A stretch of 64,000 nucleotides of DNA from Henricia sp. BOLD:AAB3569 (Eukaryota; Echinodermata; Asteroidea; Spinulosida; Echinasteridae): contig JBBELK010001514.1 of NCBI GenBank assembly GCA_037783545.1, positions 34,828 to 98,827 on the forward strand, given 5' to 3'. The position numbers and the translations under genes were made by a program. Within the stretch, counting starts at the first letter, position 1; each line of letters opens with the position of its first letter. Below, piece after piece: positions 45,610 through 59,200 of this stretch. A model generated the notes under the pieces. It was not told the origin of the DNA and made no database searches. It saw only the letters and a list, made by a program, of their open reading frames with translations.

Positions 45610-47520
45610 GAGCTCGGCTACGTGGTTATTCCCCTAACCGTGGCTGTTGGGACACCCTGCGCCGCGCTGGTTTACATTTGTACGGCCGTTGACTCACCCC
45701 AGATTGTGACGGGAATTAGGTCAAAGTGTGTCCCAAATGCCGGCAAATTTGGAAATCAAGGAATTTTCCAACCAACTTCAAATTTTGCATGATCCAAACT
45801 GTATATATCCCGCACTTGTCTTGCAAAATTGACAGACTTTCGCTCTGAAATGACGGAGAAATTTCAGAGTTTAGGGAAAACGGAGCTCGGCTGCGTGGTT
45901 ATTCCCCTAACCGTGGCTGTTGGGACACCCTGCGCCGCGCTGGTGTACATTTGTACGGCCGTTGACTCACCCCAGATTGTGACGGAAATTAGGTCAAAGT
46001 GTGTCCCAAATGCCGCCAAATTTGGAAATCAAGGAATTTTCCAACCAACTTCTAATTTTGCATGCTCCAAACTGTATATATCCTGCACTTGTCATGCAAA
46101 ATTGACAGATTTTCGCTGGGAAATGACGGAGAAATGTCAGAGTTTAGGGAAAACGGAGCTCGGCTACGTGGTTATTCCCCTAACCGTGGCTGTTGTGACA
46201 CCCTGCGCCGCGCTGGTGTACATTTGTACGGCCGTTGACTCACCCCAGATTGTGACGGGAATTAGGTCAAAGTGTGTCCCAAATGCCGGCAAATTTGGAA
46301 ATCAAGGAATTTTCCAACCAACTTCAAATTTTGCATGCTCCAAACTGTATATATTCCGCACTTGTCATGCAAAATTGACAGATTTTCGCTGGGAAATGAC
46401 GGAGAAATTTCAGAGTTTAGGGAAAACGGAGCTCGGCTGCGTGGTTATTCCCCTAACCGTGGCTGTTGGGACACCCTGCGCCGCGCTGGTGTACATTTGT
46501 ACGGCCGTTGACTCACCCCAGATTGTGACGGGAATTAGGTCAAAGTGTGTCCCAAATGCCGGCAAATTTGGAAATCAAGGAATTTTCCAACCAACTTCAA
46601 ATTTTGCATGCTCCAAACTGTATATATTCCGCACTTGTCATGCAAAATTGACAGATTTTCGCTGGGAAATGACGGAGAAATTTCAGAGTTTAGGGAAAAC
46701 GGAGCTCGGCTGCGTGGTTATTCCCCTAACCGTGGCTGTTGGGACACCCTGCGCCGCGCTGGTGTACATTTGTACGGCCGTTGACTCACCCCAGATTGTG
46801 ACGGGAATTAGGTCAAAGTGTGTCCCAAATGCCGGCAAATTTGGAAATCAAGGAATTTTCCAACCAACTTCAAATTTTGCATGCTCCAAACTGTATATAT
46901 CCCGCACTTGTCATGCAAAATTGACAGATTTTCGCTGGGAAATGACGGAGAAATTTCAGAGTTTAGGGAAAACGGAGCTCGGCTACGTGGTTATTTCCCT
47001 AACCGTGGCTGTTGGGACACCCTGCGCCGCGCTGGTGTACATTTGTACGGCCGTTGACTCACCCCAGATTGTGACGGGAATTAGGTCAAAGTGTGTCCCA
47101 AATGCCGGCAAATTTGGAAATCAAGGAATTTTCCAACCAACTTCAAATTTTACATGCTCCAAACTGTATATATTCCGCACTTGTCATGCAAAATTGACAG
47201 ATTTTCGCTGGGAAATGACGGAGAAATTTCAGAGTTTAGGGAAAACGGAGCTCGGCTACGTGGTTATTCCCCTAACCGTGGCTGTTGGGACACCCTGCGC
47301 CGCGCTGGTGTACATTTGTACGGCCGTTGACTCACCCCAGATTGTGACGGGAATTAGGTCAAAGTGTGTCCCAAATGCCGGCAAATTTGGAAATCAAGGA
47401 ATTTTCCAACCAACTTCAAATTTTGCATGCTCCAAACTGTATATATTCCGCACTTGTCATGCAAAATTGACAGATTTTCGCTGGGAAATGACGGAGAAAT
47501 TTCAGAGTTTAGGGAAAACG
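45610..47520 (+). repeat. Sat273 monomers echoing 38.9-40.3 kb
   Basis: The order GGTTTAC/TGATCC monomer (45610), a (45883), b-like (46156), then two GCTGCGTGG monomers matches 38917-40281 at a 6693-bp offset. That is 25 monomers corrected for two 68-bp losses and two 2-bp gains. A private TTTTACATGC variant occurs near 47151 and again near 51244 and 52063. Confidence 0.7.
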
Positions 47521-49976
47521 GAGCTCGGCTGCGTGGTTATTCCCCTAACCGTGGCTGTTGGGACACCCTGCGCCGCGCTGGTGTACATTTGTACGGCCGT
47601 TGACTCACCCCAGATTGTGACGGGAATTAGGTCAAAGTGTGTCCCAAATGCCGGCAAATTTGGAAATCAAGGAATTTTCCAACCAACTTTAAATTTTGCA
47701 TGCTCCAAACTGTATATATCCCGCACTTGTCATGCAAAATTGACAGATTTGCGCTGGGAAATGACGGAGAAATTTCAGAGTTTAGGGAAAACGGAGCTCG
47801 GCTACGTGGTTATTCCCCTAACCGTGGCTGTTTGGACACCCTGCGCCGCGCTGGTGTACATTTGTACGGCCGTTGACTCACCCCAGATTGTGACGGGAAT
47901 TAGGTCAAAGTGTGTCCCAAATGCCGGCAAATTTGGAAATCAAGAAATTTTCCAACCAACTTCAAATTTTGCATGCTCCAAACTGTATATATCCCGCACT
48001 TGTCATGCAAAATTGACAGATTTGCGCTGGGAAATGACGGAGAAATTTCAGAGTTTAGGGAAAACGGAGCTCGGCTACGTGGTTATTCCCCTAACCGTGG
48101 CTGTTTGGACACCCTGCGCCGCGCTGGTGTACATTTGTACGGCCGTTGACTCACCCCAGATTGTGACGGGAATTAGGTCAAAGTGTGTCCCAAATGCCGG
48201 CAAATTTGGAAATCAAGGAATTTTCCAACCAACTTCAAATTTTGCATGCTCCAAACTGTATATATTCCGCACTTGTCATGCAAAATTGACAGATTTTCGC
48301 TGGGAAATGACGGAGAAATTTCAGAGTTTAGGGAAAACGGAGCTCGGCTGCGTGGTTATTCCCCTAACCGTGGCTGTTGGGACACCCTGCGCCGCGCTGG
48401 TGTACATTTGTACGGCCGTTGACTCACCCCAGATTGTGACGGGAATTAGGTCAAAGTGTGTCCCAAATGCCGGCAAATTTGGAAATCAAGGAATTTTCCA
48501 ACCAACTTCAAATTTTGCATGCTCCAAACTGTATATATTCCGCACTTGTCATGCAAAATTGACAGATTTTCGCTGGGAAATGACGGAGAAATTTCAGAGT
48601 TTAGGGAAAACGGAGCTCGGCTGCGTGGTTATTCCCCTAACCGTGGCTGTTGGGACACCCTGCGCCGCGCTGGTGTACATTTGTACGGCCGTTGACTCAC
48701 CCCAGATTGTGACGGGAATTAGGTCAAAGTGTGTCCCAAATGCCGGCAAATTTGGAAATCAAGGAATTTTCCAACCAACTTCAAATTTTGCATGCTCCAA
48801 ACTGTATATATCCCGCACTTGTCATGCAAAATTGACAGATTTTCGCTGGGAAATGACGGAGAAATTTCAGAGTTTAGGGAAAACGGAGCTCGGCTACGTG
48901 GTTATTTCCCTAACCGTGGCTGTTGGGACACCCTGCGCCGCGCTGGTGTACATTTGTACGGCCTTTGACTCACCCCAGATTGTGACGGGAATTAGGTCAA
49001 AGTGTGTCCCAAATGCCGGCAAATTTGGAAATCAAGGAATTTTCCAACCAACTTTAAATTTTGCATGCTCCAAACTGTATATATCCCGCACTTGTCATGC
49101 AAAATTGACAGATTTGCGCTGGGAAATGACGGAGAAATTTCAGAGTTTAGGGAAAACGGAGCTCGGCTACGTGGTTATTCCCCTAACCGTGGCTGTTTGG
49201 ACACCCTGCGCCGCGCTGGTGTACATTTGTACGGCCGTTGACTCACCCCAGATTGTGACGGGAATTAGGTCAAAGTGTGTCCCAAATGCCGGCAAATTTG
49301 GAAATCAAGAAATTTTCCAACCAACTTCAAATTTTGCATGCTCCAAACTGTATATATCCCGCACTTGTCATGCAAAATTGACAGATTTGCGCTGGGAAAT
49401 GACGGAGAAATTTCAGAGTTTAGGGAAAACGGAGCTCGGCTACGTGGTTATTCCCCTAACCGTGGCTGTTTGGACACCCTGCGCCGCGCTGGTGTACATT
49501 TGTACGGCCGTTGACTCACCCCAGATTGTGACGGGAATTAGGTCAAAGTGTGTCCCAAATGCCGGCAAATTTGGAAATCAAGGAATTTTCCAACCAACTT
49601 CAAATTTTGCATGCTCCAAACTGTATATATTCCGCACTTGTCATGCAAAATTGACAGATTTTCGCTGGGAAATGACGGAGAAATTTCAGAGTTTAGGGAA
49701 AACGGAGCTCGGCTGCGTGGTTATTCCCTAACCGTGGCTGTTGGGACACCCTGCGCCGCGCTGGTGTACATTTGTACGGCCGTTGACTCACCCCAGATTG
49801 TGACGGGAATTAGGTCAAAGTGTGTCCCAAATGCCGGCAAATTTGGAAATCAAGGAATTTTCCAACCAACTTCAAATTTTGCATGCTCCAAACTGTATAT
49901 ATCCCGCACTTGTCATGCAAAATTGACAGATTTTCGCTGGGAAATGACGGAGAAATTTCAGAGTTTAGGGAAAACG
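47521..49976 (+). repeat. 5-mer HOR (1365 bp), one full and one partial copy
   Basis: The ACTTTAAATT monomer at 47521 recurs at 48886, each followed by a GCTGTTTGG plus AAGAAATTTT monomer, an e monomer and a GCTGCGTGG monomer. The second copy has a private GGCCTTTGACTC at about 48961 and a 1-bp loss (CCCC to CCC) near 49728. Confidence 0.8.
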
Positions 49977-52432
49977 GAGCTCGGCTACGTGGTTATTTCC
50001 CTAACCGTGGCTGTTGGGACACCCTGCGCCGCGCTGGTGTACATTTGTACGGCCGTTGACTCACCCCAGATTGTGACGGGAATTAGGTCAAAGTGTGTCC
50101 CAAATGCCGGCAAATTTGGAAATCAAGGAATTTTCCAACCAACTTCAAATTTTGCATGCTCCAAACTGTATATATTCCGCACTTGTCATGCAAAATTGAC
50201 AGATTTTCGCTGGGAAATGACGGAGAAATTTCAGAGTTTAGGGAAAACGGAGCTCGGCTGCGTGGTTATTCCCCTAACCGTGGCTGTTGGGACACCCTGC
50301 GCCGCGCTGGTGTACATTTGTACGGCCGTTGACTCACCCCAGATTGTGACGGGAATTAGGTCAAAGTGTGTCCCAAATGCCGGCAAATTTGGAAATCAAG
50401 AAATTTTCCAACCAACTTCAAATTTTGCATGCTCCAAACTGTATATATCCCGCACTTGTCATGCAAAATTGACAGATTTGCGCTGGGAAATGACGGAGAA
50501 ATTTCAGAGTTTAGGGAAAACGGAGCTCGGCTACGTGGTTATTCCCCTAACCGTGGCTGTTTGGACACCCTGCGCCGCGCTGGTGTACATTTGTACGGCC
50601 GTTGACTCACCCCAGATTGTGACGGGAATTAGGTCAAAGTGTGTCCCAAATGCCGGCAAATTTGGAAATCAAGGAATTTTCCAACCAACTTCAAATTTTG
50701 CATGCTCCAAACTGTATATATTCCGCACTTGTCATGCAAAATTGACAGATTTTCGCTGGGAAATGACGGAGAAATTTCAGAGTTTAGGGAAAACGGAGCT
50801 CGGCTGCGTGGTTATTCCCCTAACCGTGGCTGTTGGGACACCCTGCGCCGCGCTGGTGTACATTTGTACGGCCGTTGACTCACCCCAGATTGTGACGGGA
50901 ATTAGGTCAAAGTGTGTCCCAAATGCCGGCAAATTTGGAAATCAAGGAATTTTCCAACCAACTTCAAATTTTGCATGCTCCAAACTGTATATATCCCGCA
51001 CTTGTCATGCAAAATTGACAGATTTTCGCTGGGAAATGACGGAGAAATTTCAGAGTTTAGGGAAAACGGAGCTCGGCTACGTGGTTATTTCCCTAACCGT
51101 GGCTGTTGGGACACCCTGCGCCGCGCTGGTGTACATTTGTACGGCCGTTGACTCACCCCAGATTGTGACGGGAATTAGGTCAAAGTGTGTCCCAAATGCC
51201 GGCAAATTGGAAATCAAGGAATTTTCCAACCAACTTCAAATTTTACATGCTCCAAACTGTATATATTCCGCACTTGTCATGCAAAATTGACAGATTTTCG
51301 CTGGGAAATGACGGAGAAATTTCAGAGTTTAGGGAAAACGGAGCTCGGCTACGTGGTTATTCCCTAACCGTGGCTGTTGGGACACCCCTGCGCCGCGCTG
51401 GTGTACATTTGTACGGCCGTTGACTCACCCCAGATTGTGACGGGAATTAGGTCAAAGTGTGTCCCAAATGCCGGCAAATTTGGAAATCAAGGAATTTTCC
51501 AACCAACTTCAAATTTTGCATGCTCCAAACTGTATATATTCCGCACTTGTCATGCAAAATTGACAGATTTTCGCTGGGAAATGACGGAGAAATTTCAGAG
51601 TTTAGGGAAAACGGAGCTCGGCTGCGTGGTTATTCCCCTAACCGTGGCTGTTGGGACACCCTGCGCCGCGCTGGTGTACATTTGTACGGCCGTTGACTCA
51701 CCCCAGATTGTGACGGGAATTAGGTCAAAGTGTGTCCCAAATGCCGGCAAATTTGGAAATCAAGGAATTTTCCAACCAACTTCAAATTTTGCATGCTCCA
51801 AACTGTATATATCCCGCACTTGTCATGCAAAATTGACAGATTTTCGCTGGGAAATGACGGAGAAATTTCAGAGTTTAGGGAAAACGGAGCTCGGCTACGT
51901 GGTTATTTCCCTAACCGTGGCTGTTGGGACACCCTGCGCCGCGCTGGTGTACATTTGTACGGCCGTTGACTCACCCCAGATTGTGACGGGAATTAGGTCA
52001 AAGTGTGTCCCAAATGCCGGCAAATTTGGAAATCAAGGAATTTTCCAACCAACTTCAAATTTTACATGCTCCAAACTGTATATATTCCGCACTTGTCATG
52101 CAAAATTGACAGATTTTCGCTGGGAAATGACGGAGAAATTTCAGAGTTTAGGGAAAACGGAGCTCGGCTACGTGGTTATTCCCCTAACCGTGGCTGTTGG
52201 GACACCCTGCGCCGCGCTGGTGTACATTTGTACGGCCGTTGACTCACCCCAGATTGTGACGGGAATTAGGTCAAAGTGTGTCCCAAATGCCGGCAAATTT
52301 GGAAATCAAGGAATTTTCCAACCAACTTCAAATTTTGCATGCTCCAAACTGTATATATTCCGCACTTGTCATGCAAAATTGACAGATTTTCGCTGGGAAA
52401 TGACGGAGAAATTTCAGAGTTTAGGGAAAACG
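49977..52432 (+). repeat. Sat273 segment with clustered homopolymer indels
   Basis: Nine monomers, mainly f-, g-, d- and e-like. Single-base changes at about 51207 (TTT to TT), 51360 (CCCC to CCC) and 51385 (CCC to CCCC) fall in two neighbouring units. The last two compensate each other, restoring phase within 25 bp. Confidence 0.75.
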
Positions 52433-55163
52433 GAGCTCGGCTGCGTGGTTATTCCCCTAACCGTGGCTGTTGGGACACCCTGCGCCGCGCTGGTGTACAT
52501 TTGTACGGCCGTTGACTCACCCCAGATTGTGACGGGAATTAGGTCAAAGTGTGTCCCAAATGCCGGCAAATTTGGAAATCAAGGAATTTTCCAACCAACT
52601 TCAAATTTTGCATGCTCCAAACTGTATATATCCCGCACTTGTCATGCAAAATTGACAGATTTTCGCTGGGAAATGACGGAGAAATTTCAGAGTTTAGGGA
52701 AAACGGAGCTCGGCTACGTGGTTATTTCCCTAACCGTGGCTGTTGGGACACCCTGCGCCGCGCTGGTGTACATTTGTACGGCCGTTGACTCACCCCAGAT
52801 TGTGACGGGAATTAGGTCAAAGTGTGTCCCAAATGCCGGCAAATTTGGAAATCAAGGAATTTTCCAACCAACTTCAAATTTTGCATGCTCCAAACTGTAT
52901 ATATTCCGCACTTGTCATGCAAAATTGACAGATTTTCGCTGGGAAATGACGGAGAAATGTCAGAGTTTAGGGAAAACGGAGCTCGGCTACGTGGTTATTC
53001 CCCTAACCGTGGCTGTTGTGACACCCTGCGCCGCGCTGGTGTACATTTGTACGGCCGTTGACTCACCCCAGATTGTGACGGGAATTAGGTCAAAGTGTGT
53101 CCCAAATGCCAGCAAATTTGGAAATCAAGGAATTTTCCAACCAACTTCAAATTTTGCGTTCTCCAAACTGTATATATCCCGCACTTGTCATGCAAAATTG
53201 ACAGATTTTCGCTGGGAAATGACGGAGAAATTTCAGAGTTTAGGGAAAACGGAGCTCGGCTACGTGGTTATTCCCCTAACCTTGGCTGTTGGGACACCCT
53301 GCGCCGCGCTGGTGTACATTTGTACGGCCGTTGACTCACCCCAGATTGTGACGGGAATTAGGTCAAAGTGTATCCCAAATCTTGGCAAATTTGGAAATCA
53401 AGGAATTTTCCAACCAACTTCAAATTTTGCATGCTCCAAACTGTATATATTCCGCACTTGTCATGCAAAATTGACAGATTTTCGCTGGGAAATGACGGAT
53501 AAATTTCAGAGTTTAGGGAAAACGGAGCTCGGCTACGTGGTTATTCCCCTAACCGTGGCTGTTGGGACACCCTGCGCCGCGCTGGTGTACATTTGTACGG
53601 CCGTTGACTCACCCCAGATTGTGACGGGAATTAGGTCAAAGTGTGTCCCAAATGCCGGCAAATTTGGAAATCAAGGAATTTTCCAACCAACTTCAAATTT
53701 TGCATGCTCCAAACTGTATATATTCCGCACTTGTCATGCAAAATTGACAGATTTTCGCTGGGAAATGACGGAGAAATTTCAGAGTTTAGGGAAAACGGAG
53801 CTCGGCTGCGTGGTTATTCCCCTAACCGTGGCTGTTGGGACACCCTGCGCCGCGCTGGTGTACATTTGTACGGCCGTTGACTCACCCCAGATTGTGACGG
53901 GAATTAGGTCAAAGTGTGTCCCAAATGCCGGCAAATTTGGAAATCAAGGAATTTTCCAACCAACTTCAAATTTTGCATGCTCCAAACTGTATATATCCCG
54001 CACTTGTCATGCAAAATTGACAGATTTTCGCTGGGAAATGACGGAGAAATTTCAGAGTTTAGGGAAAACGGAGCTCGGCTACGTGGTTATTTCCCTAACC
54101 GTGGCTGTTGGGACACCCTGCGCCGCGCTGGTGTACATTTGTACGGCCGTTGACTCACCCCAGATTGTGACGGAAATTAGGTCAAAGTGTGTCCCAAATG
54201 CCGGCAAATTTGGAAATCAAGGAATTTTCCAACCAACTTCAAATTTTGCATGCTCCAAACTGTATATATTCCGCACTTGTCATGCAAAATTGACAGATTT
54301 TCGCTGGGAAATGACGGAGAAATGTCAGAGTTTAGGGAAAACGGAGCTCGGCTACGTGGTTATTCCCCTAACCGTGGCTGTTGTGACACCCTGCGCCGCG
54401 CTGGTGTACATTTGTACGGCCGTTGACTCACCCCAGATTGTGACGGGAATTAGGTCAAAGTGTGTCCCAAATGCCAGCAAATTTGGAAATCAAGGAATTT
54501 TCCAACCAACTTCAAATTTTGCGTTCTCCAAACTGTATATATCCCGCACTTGTCATGCAAAATTGACAGATTTTCGCTGGGAAATGACGGAGAAATTTCA
54601 GAGTTTAGGGAAAACGGAGCTCGGCTACGTGGTTATTCCCCTAACCTTGGCTGTTGGGACACCCTGCGCCGCGCTGGTGTACATTTGTACGGCCGTTGAC
54701 TCACCCCAGATTGTGACGGGAATTAGGTCAAAGTGTATCCCAAATCTTGGCAAATTTGGAAATCAAGGAATTTTCCAACCAACTTCAAATTTTGCATGCT
54801 CCAAACTGTATATATTCCGCACTTGTCATGCAAAATTGCACAGATTTTCGCTGGGAAATGACGGATAAATTTCAGAGTTTAGGGAAAACGGAGCTCGGCT
54901 ACGTGGTTATTCCCCTAACCGTGGCTGTTGGGACACCCTGCGCCGCGCTGGTGTACATTTGTACGGCCGTTGACTCACCCCAGATTGTGACGGGAATTAG
55001 GTCAAAGTGTGTCCCAAATGCCGGCAAATTTGGAAATCAAGGAATTTTCCAACCAACTTCAAATTTTGCATGATCCAAACTGTATATATCCAGCACTTGT
55101 CATGCAAAATTGACAGACTTTCGCTGGGAAATGACGGAGAAATTTCAGAGTTTAGGGAAAACG
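52433..55163 (+). repeat. 5-mer HOR, two copies (52433-53797, 53798-55163)
   Basis: The five-monomer order recurs at 1365 bp: f, g, GAGAAATGTC ending, b-type with GCCAGCAAA, and c-type with CTAACCTTGG. The rare GCCAGCAAA variant also appears near 41776, linking this block to the 41.4-42 kb region. Copy 2 has one extra C (TTGCACAG) near 54839. Confidence 0.85.
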
Positions 55164-56256
55164 GAGCTCGGCTACGTGGTTATTCCCCTAACCGTGGCTG
55201 TTGGGACACCCTGCGCCGCGCTGGTTTACATTTGTACGGCCGTTGACTCACCCCAGATTGTGACGGGAATTAGGTCAAAGTGTGTCCCAAATGCCGGCAA
55301 ATTTGGAAATCAAGGAATTTTCCAACCAACTTCAAATTTTGCATGATCCAAACTGTATATATCCCGCACTTGTCTTGCAAAATTGACAGACTTTCGCTCT
55401 GAAATGACGGAGAAATTTCAGAGTTTAGGGAAAACGGAGCTCGGCTGCGTGGTTATTCCCCTAACCGTGGCTGTTGGGACACCCTGCGCCGCGCTGGTGT
55501 ACATTTGTACGGCCGTTGACTCACCCCAGATTGTGACGGGAATTAGGTCAAAGTGTGTCCCAAATGCCGGCAAATTTGGAAATCAAGGAATTTTCCAACC
55601 AACTTCAAATTTTGCATGATCCAAACTGTATATATCCCGCACTTGTCATGCAAAATTGACAGATTTTCGTTCTGAAATGACGGAGAAATTTCAGAGTTTA
55701 GGGAAAACGGAGCTCTGCTACGTGGTTATTCCCCTAACCGTGGCTGTTGGGACACCCTGCGCCGCGCTGGTTTACATTTGTACGGCCGTTGACTCACCCC
55801 AGATTGTGACGGGAATTAGGTCAAAGTGTGTCCCAAATGCCGGCAAATTTGGAAATCAAGGAATTTTCCAACCAACTTCAAATTTTGCATGATCCAAACT
55901 GTATATATCCCGCACTTGTCTTGCAAAATTGACAGACTTTCGCTCTGAAATGACGGAGAAATTTCAGAGTTTAGGGAAAACGGAGCTCGGCTGCGTGGTT
56001 ATTCCCCTAACCGTGGCTGTTGGGACACCCTGCGCCGCGCTGGTGTACATTTGTACGGCCGTTGACTCACCCCAGATTGTGACGGGAATTAGGTCAAAGT
56101 GTGTCCCAAATGCCGGCAAATTTGGAAATCAAGGAATTTTCCAACCAACTTCAAATTTTGCATGATCCAAACTGTATATATCCCGCACTTTGTCATGCAA
56201 AATTGACAGATTTTCGTTCTGAAATGACGGAGAAATTTCAGAGTTTAGGGAAAACG
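55164..56256 (+). repeat. Run of four consecutive TGATCC (GATC-bearing) monomers
   Basis: Monomers at 55164, 55437, 55710 and 55983 all carry CATGATCC in place of CATGCTCC. They alternate GGTTTAC/CTTGCAAAA forms with GCTGCGTGG/CGTTCTG forms, so the run is itself a dimer repeat. One has GAGCTCTGC instead of GAGCTCGGC at 55710. Confidence 0.85.
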
Positions 56257-59200
56257 GAGCTCGGCTGCGTGGTTATTCCCCTAACCGTGGCTGTTGGGAC
56301 ACCCTGCGCCGCGCTGGTGTACATTTGTACGGCCGTTGACTCACCCCAGATTGTGACGGAAATTAGGTCAAAGTGTGTCCCAAATGCCGCCAAATTTGGA
56401 AATCAAGGAATTTTCCAACCAACTTCTAATTTTGCATGCTCCAAACTGTATATATCCTGCACTTGTCATGCAAAATTGACAGATTTTCGCTGGGAAATGA
56501 CGGAGAAATGTCAGAGTTTAGGGAAAACGGAGCTCGGCTACGTGGTTATTCCCCTAACCGTGGCTGTTGTGACACCCTGCGCCGCGCTGGTGTACATTTG
56601 TACGGCCGTTGACTCACCCCAGATTGTGACGGGAATTAGGTCAAAGTGTGTCCCAAATGCCGGCAAATTTGGAAATCAAGGAATTTTCCAACCAACTTCA
56701 AATTTTGCATGCTCCAAACTGTATATATCCGCACTTGTCATGCAAAATTGACAGATTTTCGCTGGGAAATGACGGATAAATTTCAGAGTTTAGGGAAAAC
56801 GGAGCTCGGCTACGTGGTTATTCCCCTAACCGTGGCTGTTGGGACACCCTGCGCCGCGCTGGTGTACATTTGTACGGCCGTTGACTCACCCCAGATTGTG
56901 ACGGGAATTAGGTCAAAGTGTGTCCCAAATGCCGGCAAATTTGGAAATCAAGAAATTTTCCAACCAACTTCAAATTTTGCATGCTCCAAACTGTATATAT
57001 CCCGCACTTGTCATGCAAAATTGACAGATTTGCGCTGGGAAATGACGGAGAAATTTCAGAGTTTAGGGAAAACGGAGCTCGGCTACGTGGTTATTCCCCT
57101 AACCGTGGCTGTTTGGACACCCTGCGCCGCGCTGGTGTACATTTGTACGGCCGTTGACTCACCCCAGATTGTGACGGGAATTAGGTCAAAGTGTGTCCCA
57201 AATGCCGGCAAATTTGGAAATCAAGGAATTTTCCAACCAACTTCAAATTTTGCATGCTCCAAACTGTATATATTCCGCACTTGTCATGCAAAATTGACAG
57301 ATTTTCGCTGGGAAATGACGGAGAAATTTCAGAGTTTAGGGAAAACGGAGCTCGGCTGCGTGGTTATTCCCCTAACCGTGGCTGTTGGGACACCCTGCGC
57401 CGCGCTGGTGTACATTTGTACGGCCGTTGACTCACCCCAGATTGTGACGGGAATTAGGTCAAAGTGTGTCCCAAATGCCGGCAAATTTGGAAATCAAGGA
57501 ATTTTCCAACCAACTTCAAATTTTGCATGCTCCAAACTGTATATATCCCGCACTTGTCATGCAAAATTGACAGATTTTCGCTGGGAAATGACGGAGAAAT
57601 TTCAGAGTTTAGGGAAAACGGAGCTCGGCTACGTGGTTATTTCCCTAACCGTGGCTGTTGGGACACCCTGCGCCGCGCTGGTGTACATTTGTACGGCCGT
57701 TGACTCACCCCAGATTGTGACGGGAATTAGGTCAAAGTGTGTCCCAAATGCCGGCAAATTTGGAAATCAAGGAATTTTCCAACCAACTTCAAATTTTGCA
57801 TGATCCAAACTGTATATATCCCGCACTTGTCATGCAAAATTGACAGATTTTTGTTCTGAAATGACGGAGAAATTTCAGAGTTTAGGGAAAACGGAGCTCG
57901 GCTGCGTGGTTATTCCCCTAACCGTGGCTGTTGGGACACCCTGCGCCGCGCTGGTGTACATTTGTACGGCCGTTGACTCACCCCAGATTGTGACGGAAAT
58001 TAGGTCAAAGTGTGTCCCAAATGCCGCCAAATTTGGAAATCAAGGAATTTTCCAACCAACTTCTAATTTTGCATGCTCCAAACTGTATATATCCTGCACT
58101 TGTCATGCAAAATTGACAGATTTTCGCTGGGAAATGACGGAGAAATGTCAGAGTTTAGGGAAAACGGAGCTCGGCTACGTGGTTATTCCCTAACCGTGGC
58201 TGTTGTGACACCCTGCGCCGCGCTGGTGTACATTTGTACGGCCGTTGACTCACCCCAGATTGTGACGGGAATTAGGTCAAAGTGTGTCCCAAATGCCGGC
58301 AAATTTGGAAATCAAGGAATTTTCCAACCAACTTCAAATTTTGCGTTCTCCAAACTGTATATATCCCGCACTTGTCATGCAAAATTGACAGATTTTCGCT
58401 GGGAAATGACGGAGAAATTTCAGAGTTTAGGGAAAACGGAGCTCGGCTACGTGGTTATTCCCCTAACCGTGGCTGTTGGGACACCCTGCGCCGCGCTGGT
58501 GTACATTTGTACGGCCGTTGACTCACCCCAGATTGTGACGGGAATTAGGTCAAAGTGTATCCCAAATCTTGGCAAATTTGGAAATCAAGGAATTTTCCAA
58601 CCAACTTCAAATTTTGCATGCTCCAAACTGTATATATTCCGCACTTGTCATGCAAAATTGACAGATTTTCGCTGGGAAATGACGGATAAATTTCAGAGTT
58701 TAGGGAAAACGGAGCTCGGCTACGTGGTTATTCCCCTAACCGTGGCTGTTGGGACACCCTGCGCCGCGCTGGTGTACATTTGTACGGCCGTTGACTCACC
58801 CCAGATTGTGACGGGAATTAGGTCAAAGTGTGTCCCAAATGCCGGCAAATTTGGAAATCAAGAAATTTTCCAACCAACTTCAAATTTTGCATGCTCCAAA
58901 CTGTATATATCCCGCACTTGTCATGCAAAATTGACAGATTTGCGCTGGGAAATGACGGAGAAATTTCAGAGTTTAGGGAAAACGGAGCTCGGCTACGTGG
59001 TTATTCCCCTAACCGTGGCTGTTGGGACACCCTGCGCCGCGCTGGTGTACATTTGTACGGCCGTTGACTCACCCCAGATTGTGACGGGAATTAGGTCAAA
59101 GTGTGTCCCAAATGCCGGCAAATTTGGAAATCAAGGAATTTTCCAACCAACTTCAAATTTTGCATGATCCAAACTGTATATATCCAGCACTTGTCATGCA

